A stretch of DNA of 64,000 nucleotides from Bifidobacterium sp. ESL0745. GTDB lineage: Bacteria > Actinomycetota > Actinomycetes > Actinomycetales > Bifidobacteriaceae. The translations under genes and the position numbers were made by a program. This document shows, piece after piece, positions 18,286-26,775 of the stretch. Positions within the stretch are counted from its first letter, which is position 1; each line of letters starts with the position of its first letter. The notes under the pieces are model-generated. The model made no database searches, was not told where the DNA came from, and saw only the letters and a program-made list of their open reading frames with translations. The stretch lies in NCBI RefSeq assembly GCF_029433335.1, contig NZ_JAQTHX010000001.1:124001-188000 (forward strand), written 5' to 3'.

Positions 18286-18404
18286 TCGGCTTGTTTCCAT
18301 CAGGTTGATGCCATCCGTTTGTGGTTATCGTGTCGCTGGGATCTTAAGCGCGCCACATTTACGGTTGAGTGATTGCTTGCGTTGATTATTCGGAAGATGT
18401 AAGC

Positions 18405-18454
18405 GACAATGCGAGGCTCGTCCAATACCTAATGGCGGGCCTCGCACATTGTCG
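18405..18454 (+). other. Long leader hairpin upstream of the ligase-like gene
   Basis: The arms GACAATGCGAGGC and GCCTCGCACATTGTC pair along about 15 bp with a small bulge, around a loop of roughly 20 nt. No T run follows, so it does not look like a terminator. It lies within the probable 5' leader of the next gene. Confidence 0.45.
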
Positions 18455-18566
18455 ATTCGTCAGTCGTCTGCAAACGGAACAACACAAGCTGAGCCGCGTG
18501 CGAAAAACAATGTGCAACCCGCGTAATTACTCGATAAACCGGTTGCAAACGAATACGATGATAGTC

Positions 18567-19841
18567 ATGAACACTACTCCACGGGTGAGTTACGCGCATG
18601 TCGGCGCGAAAGTGAACAGCAAGCATGTGGACAGTCTGCTGCGCTTCTTTGAATCCGGCGCCAAGCCGGAACGTGACGATGGCTACGGCGTCGAGATTGA
18701 GCATCTTCCCGTACGAAACGGCAGCGATCGGGCGGTCAGTTACGCCGAAACCGACGGTATCGAAACGCTTTTACAACGGCTTCGGCCATACTATGACCCC
18801 GATAAGGAGTTCGTGGAGGATGGCCATTTGCTCGGCCTTGCCCGCAAAGGCATCAGCCTGTCCCTGGAGCCGGGCGGCCAGCTCGAGACATCCATCGGCG
18901 TGCTGCACGCCCCGCAGGAATTGCTTGACATCTATGCAACGTTTCGCAGCGAAGTCAATCCCATCCTCGACGACTTGGGATTCCGCCTGATCAATTACGG
19001 TTACCAGCCGATCACCGGTTTTGTGGATGTTCCGCTCAATCCCAAGCGTCGGTATGCCGCGATGAACGAGTATCTTGGCCACGTCGGTTCCTACGGCCTG
19101 TGCATGATGCGCTGTTCCGCTTCTACGCAGGTGAGCATCGATTACAGCGACGAGGCGGATGCCGTCGCCAAAATGCGCATAGGCACCGCTCTGGGGCCGA
19201 TCATTTCCATGTTCTTCCGTAATTCCCCGTATTTCGAAGGCGCGCCGAATCCATTCCCGCTGCTGCGGCAGCGTATGTGGGACAAGGCCGACCCGCAGCG
19301 CACCGGCATCACGCCAGGGCTTTTCGATCCCCGGTTCGGCTGGGAGGATTACGCCCGCGACGTGCTGGCCACACCGATGATGTTCGCCGACCTGACGCAT
19401 ACGCCCGAGGCCGCCGGATTAAGCGAAGATGAGCAGGAATTCGTCGCATTCCGTCGCAACGCAGCCGATATCTACCCGGATCGTGAGCTCAATACCTACG
19501 AAATCAGCCATATCCTTTCGACGCATTTCAACGATGTGCGCTTGAAGAATTTTGTGGAGCTGCGTCACTGGGATTCGTTGCCCATCGAACGTGCGGAATT
19601 ACTGACGCAAACCGTGAAGAACGTCTTTTACGATGATGCCAATTTCGCGCAGTGGAAGACGTTTGTCGAGGGAATTTCGATTGTCGATGTTGAGCTGGCG
19701 AAGGATGATCTGCAGACTCGCGGTATAGAAGCACAACCATTCGGGAAGCCTATGGATAAATGGCGGGACGCGCTCGGCTTGGAGGATACGCAGGCCGATA
19801 TTCCTGGTGATCCGGTACATCCGGAAGTGTTTCAAAAGTAA
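18567..19841 (+). CDS. Glutamate-cysteine ligase family 2 (GCS2) protein
   Basis: About 424 aa. The N-terminal YGVEIEHLPV and the later ISLSLEPGGQLETSIGVL are the glutamate and ATP-binding signatures of the GCS2 family, which join glutamate to cysteine as the first step of glutathione or related thiol synthesis. The C-terminal half (LPIERAELLTQTVKNVFYD) also fits the plant/actinobacterial branch. The start is uncertain: ATG at 18567 has TACGAT seven nt upstream, the pattern of a leaderless -10 box, and no ribosome-binding site. No glutathione synthetase lies nearby, so the final product is not known and the product could be gamma-glutamylcysteine itself. Confidence 0.82.
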   Translation: MNTTPRVSYAHVGAKVNSKHVDSLLRFFESGAKPERDDGYGVEIEHLPVRNGSDRAVSYAETDGIETLLQRLRPYYDPDKEFVEDGHLLGLARKGISLSLEPGGQLETSIGVLHAPQELLDIYATFRSEVNPILDDLGFRLINYGYQPITGFVDVPLNPKRRYAAMNEYLGHVGSYGLCMMRCSASTQVSIDYSDEADAVAKMRIGTALGPIISMFFRNSPYFEGAPNPFPLLRQRMWDKADPQRTGITPGLFDPRFGWEDYARDVLATPMMFADLTHTPEAAGLSEDEQEFVAFRRNAADIYPDRELNTYEISHILSTHFNDVRLKNFVELRHWDSLPIERAELLTQTVKNVFYDDANFAQWKTFVEGISIVDVELAKDDLQTRGIEAQPFGKPMDKWRDALGLEDTQADIPGDPVHPEVFQK

Positions 19842-19879
19842 GGCTCACATTTTTTCGGCGGTTATAAAAAATGTGAGCC
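19842..19879. terminator. Terminator between convergent genes
   Basis: A 14-bp perfect stem (19842-19855 with 19866-19879) with internal T and A runs sits directly after the ligase-like gene and before the end of the tetR gene. Confidence 0.75.
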
Positions 19880-19887
19880 CGGCCTTT

Positions 19888-20490
19888 CTACCGATACCCC
19901 TGCCACAATGGCATCGGCATCAATTCTGCCTCGCACTCGGCCCACATCTCATTGAGATCGCGTTCCGGTGCGCGCAGCCAGCGCAGCTGAATGCCGTCCA
20001 TCATGCTGTATCCGGCTTGCACCAGGTTCTTGATATTGATGCCTTGTGGCACAACCCATTTGGTCTGAAGCGTGACATCGATGACGTGCTGGTCCCGATT
20101 TTTGAAATAATTGTGTGCAGGGTGCTTGGGGTCTATTGATTCGGCGTCGAGCGTCGAGAACATGTGCACCTGTTCCGGTCGTTTGGCATTGACGGCAACC
20201 ACCCCACGCCACATGTCGGCGATGAGCGGGCGTTCGTCATTAACGAAACCTTCGACAATGGTGTCGGTCGCATCGTCGTAGACCTCGTTGAGCACAATGT
20301 CAAGCAGTCCCTCTTTGCTGCCGACGTGGTGCAGTACCCCGGCCTTGGTTAGCCCCACGCTATTGGCGATCTTCTGCAATGACGTTCCGTAGTACCCGAG
20401 TTCCCCAAAAGAAATAACCGCGGCGTTAAGTATGGCAGCGCGACTGTCGACACTTTTGTCATGCTTTTTTGCATGGGGAAGATGCAACAT
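19888..20490 (-). CDS. TetR-family transcriptional regulator
   Basis: A 200-aa repressor. Residues 14-65 form the TetR helix-turn-helix (SRAAILNAAVISFGELGYYG, then IANSVGLTKAGVLHHVGSKEGLL). The C-terminal ligand domain is not recognisable by eye. It lies downstream of the MFS transporter in the same direction, with a terminator between, and its own upstream region holds the perfect palindrome TGTTATATAACA. The pairing suggests that the regulator controls the transporter, itself or both in response to the transported compound; this is inference. Confidence 0.9.
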   Translation of the reverse strand: MLHLPHAKKHDKSVDSRAAILNAAVISFGELGYYGTSLQKIANSVGLTKAGVLHHVGSKEGLLDIVLNEVYDDATDTIVEGFVNDERPLIADMWRGVVAVNAKRPEQVHMFSTLDAESIDPKHPAHNYFKNRDQHVIDVTLQTKWVVPQGINIKNLVQAGYSMMDGIQLRWLRAPERDLNEMWAECEAELMPMPLWQGYR

Positions 20491-20508
20491 AATGGTAAGG
20501 ACCTCTTT

Positions 20509-20520
20509 TGTTATATAACA
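20509..20520. promoter_or_regulatory. Perfect palindrome upstream of tetR
   Basis: TGTTATATAACA is a perfect 12-bp palindrome 18 bp before the tetR start, a position that would overlap the promoter or leader. It is a candidate site for autorepression. Confidence 0.4.
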
Positions 20521-20605
20521 CCATTAATTATTCTATATATGCTCGACTGTTGACACTGTCAGGTGCCGTACGTAGTGATATCGAATTTGGGTAACGGGCC
20601 TTATA

Positions 20606-20646
20606 AAAAATGCCGTGTCCGACGCGAAGTGGGACACGGCATTTTT
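20606..20646 (-). terminator. Terminator of the MFS gene
   Basis: A perfect 15-bp stem (20606-20620 with 20632-20646) is followed on the minus strand by TTTTTTATAAGG. It lies just past the MFS stop codon. Confidence 0.85.
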
Positions 20647-20661
20647 ATGGATTGTCGACTT

Positions 20662-21942
20662 TTACTTGACCTTGCGGATCATCATGATGAAGATCGTGCC
20701 CACAAGCAGGAAGACGATGGCGACAGGGAACACGCCTTGATAGCCACCGGTGATGCCGATGAACAAGGTGGTGAACGCCGGGGCGAGAGCCTGGCCGATG
20801 GTGTTGGCGAGGTTCAGGATGCCGAGGTCCTTGCCGGCCTCCTGCGGGTTGGGCAGGACGTCAACATTCAGGGCCTGGTCGACGGACATGTAGCAGCCAT
20901 TGCCGAGACCAGCAAACGTTGCGTAGATGTAGATACCGGTGGTGGTGGGCATGAGCCATGCGACCAACATGCCGAGCGCGATAATCACGCAGGCGATGGC
21001 CACGATGAACTTACGGCGATGCAGATAGTCGGAAAGCGGGCCGGAAACCATGGAAGCAAGAATTGTGGAGACCAGCGTAATGATCGACATGACCTGCATG
21101 GCGGTGCCTGCGGCCTTTACGTCAAGGTGAATGTAGCGCTCGAGGATCAGGAGCTGATAGCCGGAGATCATCCAAGTGCCGATCACGAAGGTGAGACGGC
21201 CGAACAGTGCCAGATAGAAGTCGCGGCAGTTCTTGGTCGGAGGAATGAAGGAACGCAGGATATCTCCGACGGAGGTCGCCTTGGTGTTGTTCTCTGCGGA
21301 CTTCTCACGAGGCCAGATGATGACGGTGAGCAGACCGGAGAAGAGGAAGACGCAGGTGCCGATGGTCAGACCGGTGTTGAGCTTCGTCAGGAAGAAGCTT
21401 CCGACGAAGTTGCCCAGCTGCATGCCGGCGATCTGGCCGGCTCCGTACAGAGCGGAGAAAGTGCCGCGCACGTCCTCAGGAATACGGTCGGAAAGAACGG
21501 CGACCGCCGGGGCGATCAGGCAGTTGATGCCGATCTGGACGATGCACCAGCCGACGACCATCCAGACCAGTGAAGTGGAGTGAGCGGTCAGGAAGTAACC
21601 TGCAGCGCCGATGACGCCGCCGGCGACGATCCAAGGGGTGCGCTTGCCGATTTTGAATTTGGAGATATCAGAGAAGGTACCGAAAACGATGTTCGCAACC
21701 AACGCGAAAATCGCGCTGACGGCGTTCATGGTGCCGAGCGCACCTTCAGCGGAAATACCCTTGATACCTGAGAAAACCTGCGGCAGCAGCACGCCGGAAC
21801 CCATGCTGAAGGGAATGCCCCACATCAGTGAGACTACGAGGAAACCGAGAGCGAAGCGGAACTTGTGCTCCAGCGGTTTTTGAGTGTCGGGCGCCAGATT
21901 AGGTGGTGTCACAAATATTGCTGATTGTGTTTCTGCAGCCAT
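20662..21942 (-). CDS. Major facilitator superfamily transporter
   Basis: A 426-aa integral membrane protein with about twelve hydrophobic helices. The loop SKFKIGKRTPWIV after helix 2 and SDRIPEDVRGTFSALYG in the middle resemble sugar or glucoside permeases of the MFS/GPH-like type in Actinobacteria, and SDYLHRRKFIV marks the second half. The start is the ATG at 21942, six nt after AAGGAGG; the frame runs further upstream without support. A perfect inverted repeat (21963-21982) overlaps the region just before it, so it is probably repressed by a regulator, perhaps the adjacent TetR protein. No glycosidase is adjacent, so the substrate (sugar uptake or drug efflux) is not settled. Confidence 0.88.
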   Translation of the reverse strand: MAAETQSAIFVTPPNLAPDTQKPLEHKFRFALGFLVVSLMWGIPFSMGSGVLLPQVFSGIKGISAEGALGTMNAVSAIFALVANIVFGTFSDISKFKIGKRTPWIVAGGVIGAAGYFLTAHSTSLVWMVVGWCIVQIGINCLIAPAVAVLSDRIPEDVRGTFSALYGAGQIAGMQLGNFVGSFFLTKLNTGLTIGTCVFLFSGLLTVIIWPREKSAENNTKATSVGDILRSFIPPTKNCRDFYLALFGRLTFVIGTWMISGYQLLILERYIHLDVKAAGTAMQVMSIITLVSTILASMVSGPLSDYLHRRKFIVAIACVIIALGMLVAWLMPTTTGIYIYATFAGLGNGCYMSVDQALNVDVLPNPQEAGKDLGILNLANTIGQALAPAFTTLFIGITGGYQGVFPVAIVFLLVGTIFIMMIRKVK

Positions 21943-22358
21943 GCATTTCCTCCTTGATTTCACGGTAACAACAGAGTTACCGTCCGGTCGGAAGTATTGT
22001 ATCAGACTGGTATTCGACAGGAAATAATTTTTTGGGACGATGACATGGCTTAATGCCCGCATAACTTGAAAATCAATAAAAATTGATATTTGAGATTGGC
22101 AAAAATATTCTCGGAGCTGAAAATACGCATCCGACAATGAAATCGGAAATGGCGAATTACGAACCGTGAACAGGAGTTTCAGGCGGGTATATATTGTAGC
22201 CGGTTCGTAATAGCGTTAAATATAGTCTGTCGGCTTCAGCAGTCCCTCGTTTTGCGGTTGTGCACTGTCTTCCACGTGCGGAAAACCTGAACGTAAAACG
22301 GGACGAAAGTCATGGGGGAGAAGCGGCGGTTCGAGGCAAAGCAAGAAAAGAGGGATGG
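21943..22358. other. Divergent region between the MFS gene and the ABC exporter
   Basis: No gene is seen. The left part holds the MFS operator. A perfect 11-bp inverted repeat, ATTACGAACCG (22156-22166) and CGGTTCGTAAT (22201-22211), flanks 34 nt. A possible + promoter, TTGTAG with TAAATA 17 nt on, begins inside this structure near 22194. Confidence 0.45.
21963..21982. promoter_or_regulatory. Inverted repeat upstream of the MFS gene, candidate operator
   Basis: CGGTAAC and GTTACCG flank a 6-nt centre, giving a perfect 20-bp operator-like site 21 bp before the MFS start codon. The half-sites (GTTAC) resemble those of the palindrome in front of tetR (GTTAT). Confidence 0.5.
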
Positions 22359-24191
22359 ATGAGCAAGGCACTTGATGCTCCCCAAAGTACACAGGTGATC
22401 GCAACGGATCGGGAACACCCCAAGCACCTGATACGCACGCTGCTGCACAGCCTGCGTGAATACAAGCGTGAGAGTCTGCTGGCTCCGGCGTTCGTGATGG
22501 TCGAGAGCGTCCTTGAGATTTTGATTCCCACCGTCATGGCCCAACTGATCGACCAAGGCGTCTCCGGCGGCTCGATGCCGGCCATCTGGAAATTCGGCCT
22601 CATCCTTCTGGGTTGTGCCATCGTTTCGCTGTTCGCTGGATTCATGTCCGGACGGTACGCGGCCATCGGTTCGTCCGGTTTCGCCAAGAACCTGCGTCAC
22701 GATCTGTTCGAGAAGGTGCAGTCCTTCAGCTTCACCAACATCGATCGCTTCTCGACCGGTTCGATCATCACCCGACTGACCACCGATGTGACCAACATCC
22801 AGTTCGCCTTCCAGATGATCATCCGTGTGGCCGTCCGCGCCCCGATGATGGTCATCGTCGCTTGGATCTTCTCGTTCAGGATCAGCCATTCGATTTCAAT
22901 GGTCTTCCTTGTCATCATTCCGATTCTGGGCTTGGCGCTTACAGGTCTGGCGCTTTCGGTGCACCCGATTTTCGAGAAGGTGTTCCATACATACGACCAC
23001 TTGAACAACATTGTCGACGAAAATCTGCAGGGTATCCGCGTAGTCAAGTCCTACGACCGCGAGGAGCATGAGGATCACAAGTTCGGCCGCGTCTCCAAGC
23101 GTATCTACGAACTTTACTGCAAGGCCGAGCACGTCATGGCCTTCAACTGGCCGATTCTGAACACCTGCATCTACGGCGCGATGCTCATCATCTCTTGGAT
23201 GGGTACCAAGCAGATCGTCGCCGCGCACAACAACCCCATGCTGGGCCTCACGACCGGAGATTTGACGGCTCTGGTCACCTACGCCATGCAGATATTGATG
23301 TCGCTGAATATGGTCTCGATGATCGTTGTCATGGTCGTCATCTCCCGTGCGGACGCCGAACGTATCTGCCAGGTCTTGAATGAAGTGAGCACCGTGCGCG
23401 ACAACAGCCACCCGATTACCAAGGTGCCCAACGGCTCCATCAAATTCAACGACGTTACCTTCCGTTACTCCGAAGGCTCGGAACGACCGGTGCTTGAAGA
23501 CATCAACCTAGATATCACGGCCGGCAAGACCGTCGGCATCGTCGGCGGCACCGGTTCATCCAAATCCAGTCTGGTGCAACTCATTCCGCGGCTGTACGAC
23601 GTGTCGTCCGGTTCGCTCGAAGTCGGCGGGCACGACGTACGCGACTACGACCTGGTCACGTTGCGCGACGCCGTCGCCATGGTGCTGCAGAAGAACGTGC
23701 TTTTCACCGGCACCATCGCCGAAAACATCCGTTGGGGCAATCCCGATGCCACCGATGAGGACGTGGTGCGTGTCTGCAAGCTCGCCCAGGCCGATGGATT
23801 CATCCGCGAATTCCCCAAGGGCTACGACACGTATATCGAAGAAGGCGGTTCCAACGTTTCCGGCGGGCAGCGACAGCGCTTGTGCATCGCCCGTGCGCTG
23901 TTGAAGAAACCGCAGATTCTCATCCTTGACGATTCCACCAGCGCCGTCGATACCAAGACGGACAAGTTGATTCGCAATGCCTTCGCCACCGAAATTCCCG
24001 ACACCACGAAGATCATCATCGCCCAACGTCTCGCTTCGGTGCAGGAATCCGACGAGATCATCGTGATGGAAGAAGGTCGTATTTTGGACCATGGCACGCA
24101 TGACGAGTTACTGAAAACGTGCGAGGAATACCGTTCGATTTACGAGTCCCAGACGAAGAACCAGGGTAAGGGGGATGATGACGATGAGTGA
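22359..24191 (+). CDS. ABC exporter, transmembrane plus ATPase, first half of a heterodimer
   Basis: A 610-aa fused exporter subunit: six membrane helices (about residues 30-320), then a nucleotide-binding domain. Walker A is GGTGSSKSS, with Ser where most have Gly. The signature is VSGGQ. The Walker B reads LILDDSTSAVD, so the catalytic Glu is Asp. This is the degenerate-site subunit of asymmetric exporters such as LmrCD, BmrCD or TM287/288. The ATG at 22359 follows AGAGGGATGG. The partner gene overlaps its 3' end. The pair probably exports drugs, lipids or peptides; the substrate is not known. Confidence 0.92.
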   Translation: MSKALDAPQSTQVIATDREHPKHLIRTLLHSLREYKRESLLAPAFVMVESVLEILIPTVMAQLIDQGVSGGSMPAIWKFGLILLGCAIVSLFAGFMSGRYAAIGSSGFAKNLRHDLFEKVQSFSFTNIDRFSTGSIITRLTTDVTNIQFAFQMIIRVAVRAPMMVIVAWIFSFRISHSISMVFLVIIPILGLALTGLALSVHPIFEKVFHTYDHLNNIVDENLQGIRVVKSYDREEHEDHKFGRVSKRIYELYCKAEHVMAFNWPILNTCIYGAMLIISWMGTKQIVAAHNNPMLGLTTGDLTALVTYAMQILMSLNMVSMIVVMVVISRADAERICQVLNEVSTVRDNSHPITKVPNGSIKFNDVTFRYSEGSERPVLEDINLDITAGKTVGIVGGTGSSKSSLVQLIPRLYDVSSGSLEVGGHDVRDYDLVTLRDAVAMVLQKNVLFTGTIAENIRWGNPDATDEDVVRVCKLAQADGFIREFPKGYDTYIEEGGSNVSGGQRQRLCIARALLKKPQILILDDSTSAVDTKTDKLIRNAFATEIPDTTKIIIAQRLASVQESDEIIVMEEGRILDHGTHDELLKTCEEYRSIYESQTKNQGKGDDDDE

Positions 24192-26283
24192 AACGACTAT
24201 GACTACGAAAAACAGCAGCGAGCAGGACATAACGGGTAACGACGGCAAGAGCCAGTCCAAGGGTGCGATGAGAAAAAACAAGGCTGGCAAGTCCGGCATG
24301 CCAGCGGTGCAGAAGGCTCCGAAAGGCACCACCAAGCGGCTGCTCGGCTATATTTTCCACTACCGTTGGCAATGTGTGGTCGTTATCATCGGCATTCTGA
24401 TATGCGCCTGCACCCAGTCGCTGCCCTCGTTCGTGCTGCAGCCGCTGATCGACAACTGCATCATGCCCTTCATCCACGCGCAAACCCCGGATTGGGGACC
24501 GCTGATTCATATGACCATCATCGTCGGCTCGATTTACGCGCTGGGTATGGTCTGCTCCTTCATCTGGAACTATATGGTCGTCGGGATCGAGCAAGGCGTC
24601 CTGAAAACGGTTCGTGACCAGATGTTCGAACACCAGCAGAAGCTGCCGATCCGCTACTTCGACACCCATGAGCATGGCGACATGATGAGCCGCTACACCA
24701 ACGACACCGATACTTTGCGTCAGATGGTCTCGCAGGCCATGCCGCAGCTGCTGATTTCCGGGGCGTCCGTTCTTGCCGCGTTGCTCGCGATGCTCTGGCT
24801 TTCCGTGCCGTTCACGATTTTCACCGTCGTTTTCATCGTCCTGATGATGCTTCTGGTGCGGGTGATCGTCAGCCGTTCCGGACGCTACTTCATGCGCCAG
24901 CAGGAGAACATCGGCGACGTCAACGCGTTCGTCGAGGAAGCCGTCAACGGCCAGAAGGTCATCAAGGTCTTCAACCACGAGAACGCCACGCAGAGCGTTT
25001 TCGATCAGAAGAACGAGCAGCTTTTCGAAGCCTCCTCCAAGGCCAACATCTACGCGAACATCACCATGCCGGTGATCGGCAACATGGGCAACGTGCTGTA
25101 TGTGTTGTTGGCCATCGTCGGCGGCGTCGCGGGCATCAACGGCTGGTTCAACTTCGGCATCTCCGGTTCCGGCACGCTGACGTTGGGTATGATCGTTTCG
25201 TTCCTCACGCTTTCCAAGGCCCTGATCAACCCGATCAGCCAGATCTCCTCGCAGATCAACATGATCATGATGGCGCTCGCCGGTGCCGCGCGTATCTTCA
25301 ATCTGATCGACGAACCGGTGGAATCCGACAACGGCACCGTGCGTCTGGTCAGCGTCAAGCTCGGCTCAGACGGCCGCACGATGACCGAGACTGACCACGA
25401 GACCGATCACTGGGCTTGGAAGCGCGCCGCGGACGATGACGGTACACGTTCCCTGGAAGCCGCCAAGAAACTCAAGGGTTCGGCCCGTGAAGTGGCAATG
25501 AAGGCGCACGAAAAGGCGATTACCTCGCCGGACGGACGTTTGACGCTGCTGCGTGGCGATGTGCGATTTACCAACGTTTCCTTCGGGTACAATCCTGACA
25601 AGACGGTATTGCATGACATTACGTGGTTCGCCAAGCCGGGGCAGAAGATGGCCCTTGTTGGCGCTACGGGCGCGGGCAAGACCACTATCACCAACCTCAT
25701 CAACCGGTTCTACGACGTGCAGGAAGGCCAGATCCTCTACGACGGCATCGATGTGAAGAACATCAAGAAGGCCGATTTGCGCCGTTCGCTCGGTATCGTT
25801 TTGCAGGACGTCAACCTCTTTACCGGTACAGTGCTCGACAACATTCGTTACGGCAAGCTCGACGCCACTGATGCCGAATGCATCGACGCCGCCAAGCGCA
25901 CCAACGCCGACGGCTTCATCCGCATGCTTCCGCAAGGCTACAATACCGTGCTGCAGGGCGACGGTTCCGGGCTTTCGCAGGGCCAGCGACAGCTGATTTC
26001 CATCGCGCGCGCCGCCGTGGCCGATCCGCCTGCCATGATTCTGGACGAAGCGACCAGCTCCATCGACACCCGCACCGAGGAAGTCGTGGAACAGGGAATG
26101 GACGCGCTGATGAATGGCCGCACCGTTTTCGTCATCGCCCACAGGCTCTCAACCGTGCGCAACTCTGACATCATCATGGTGCTCGATCATGGCCGCATCA
26201 TCGAACGCGGCACCCATGACGAACTTATTGCCCAGCACGGCGAGTACTACCAGCTCTACACCGGCAAGCTTGAGCTGGAGTAA
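24184..26283 (+). CDS. ABC exporter, transmembrane plus ATPase, second half of a heterodimer
   Basis: A 699-aa partner with a basic, low-complexity N-terminus of about 45 residues, six membrane helices and an ATPase domain. Walker A is GATGAGKTT, the signature is the degenerate LSQGQ and the Walker B is MILDEATSSID with the catalytic Glu. Together with the first subunit this gives one consensus and one degenerate ATP site, as in other heterodimeric exporters. The stretch of about 100 residues between the domains (from LVSVKLGSDG to the strand RFTNVSFGY) is longer than usual. The ATG at 24184 overlaps the upstream stop by 8 nt and follows AAGGGGG, so the two are translationally coupled. Confidence 0.92.
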   Translation: MSETTMTTKNSSEQDITGNDGKSQSKGAMRKNKAGKSGMPAVQKAPKGTTKRLLGYIFHYRWQCVVVIIGILICACTQSLPSFVLQPLIDNCIMPFIHAQTPDWGPLIHMTIIVGSIYALGMVCSFIWNYMVVGIEQGVLKTVRDQMFEHQQKLPIRYFDTHEHGDMMSRYTNDTDTLRQMVSQAMPQLLISGASVLAALLAMLWLSVPFTIFTVVFIVLMMLLVRVIVSRSGRYFMRQQENIGDVNAFVEEAVNGQKVIKVFNHENATQSVFDQKNEQLFEASSKANIYANITMPVIGNMGNVLYVLLAIVGGVAGINGWFNFGISGSGTLTLGMIVSFLTLSKALINPISQISSQINMIMMALAGAARIFNLIDEPVESDNGTVRLVSVKLGSDGRTMTETDHETDHWAWKRAADDDGTRSLEAAKKLKGSAREVAMKAHEKAITSPDGRLTLLRGDVRFTNVSFGYNPDKTVLHDITWFAKPGQKMALVGATGAGKTTITNLINRFYDVQEGQILYDGIDVKNIKKADLRRSLGIVLQDVNLFTGTVLDNIRYGKLDATDAECIDAAKRTNADGFIRMLPQGYNTVLQGDGSGLSQGQRQLISIARAAVADPPAMILDEATSSIDTRTEEVVEQGMDALMNGRTVFVIAHRLSTVRNSDIIMVLDHGRIIERGTHDELIAQHGEYYQLYTGKLELE

Positions 26284-26382
26284 AGCGGTTTTACGATTTC
26301 ACCAGCCGGCTAATTTCGGTTGTTTCGCAGATGGATGTTGTTACTGTAGAAAGACAATTTCGGAAGCGGAATGTGAGGGGAT

Positions 26383-26775
26383 ATGGTCGGCAATATCGCG
26401 GTGATTCTGGTGGCGCTTGTGGTGAGCGTTGCCATCATCTGGTACTTTTTCGCACCCAGAAAAGCCGCGCAAGCCAGCCGAGACGGTGCCTTGCAAACTG
26501 CGCATATCGTCGTCAAAGGCGGCTATACGCCTGCCGAAATCGATGTGGAAGCCGGTTCGCCCGTGCGGTTGCAGTTCGACAGGCAAGAGGATGGCGAGTG
26601 CTCGTCCCACGTCGTTTTCAGCGACCTCGGCATCGACCAGACCCTGCCTCCTTTCAAGACCACAAACGTTGAATTCACGCCGCAAAAGCCCGGTGATCTG
26701 CCGTATGCCTGCGGCATGAACATGCTGCATGGTGTCGTGCATGTGCTGCCGAAGGGCGGGAAGAACAGGTCATGA
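26383..26775 (+). CDS. Membrane-anchored cupredoxin-domain protein
   Basis: A 130-aa protein with one N-terminal membrane helix (residues 5-23) and an extracytoplasmic cupredoxin domain. Candidate copper ligands are Cys73 and His76 in GECSSHVVF, and Cys110, Met112, Met114 and His116 in [10 protein letters not shown], a Cys/Met/His-rich loop at the usual type I site. The start of copA overlaps its end by 4 nt (ATGA), so the two are translated together. It is probably a periplasm-side copper carrier or sensor for the CopA pump. Related short proteins accompany copper ATPases in Actinobacteria and Firmicutes. Confidence 0.85.
   Translation: MVGNIAVILVALVVSVAIIWYFFAPRKAAQASRDGALQTAHIVVKGGYTPAEIDVEAGSPVRLQFDRQEDGECSSHVVFSDLGIDQTLPPFKTTNVEFTPQKPGDLPYACGMNMLHGVVHVLPKGGKNRS

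Larger units (their letters stand above)
18150..18566. other. Divergent intergenic region with long structured leader
   Basis: No protein gene is credible here. A good + strand promoter lies at 18257-18285 and a long hairpin at 18405-18454, leaving a leader of roughly 275 nt before the ligase-like gene. The frame of the next gene is open back to 18369, but that part looks non-coding. Confidence 0.45.
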
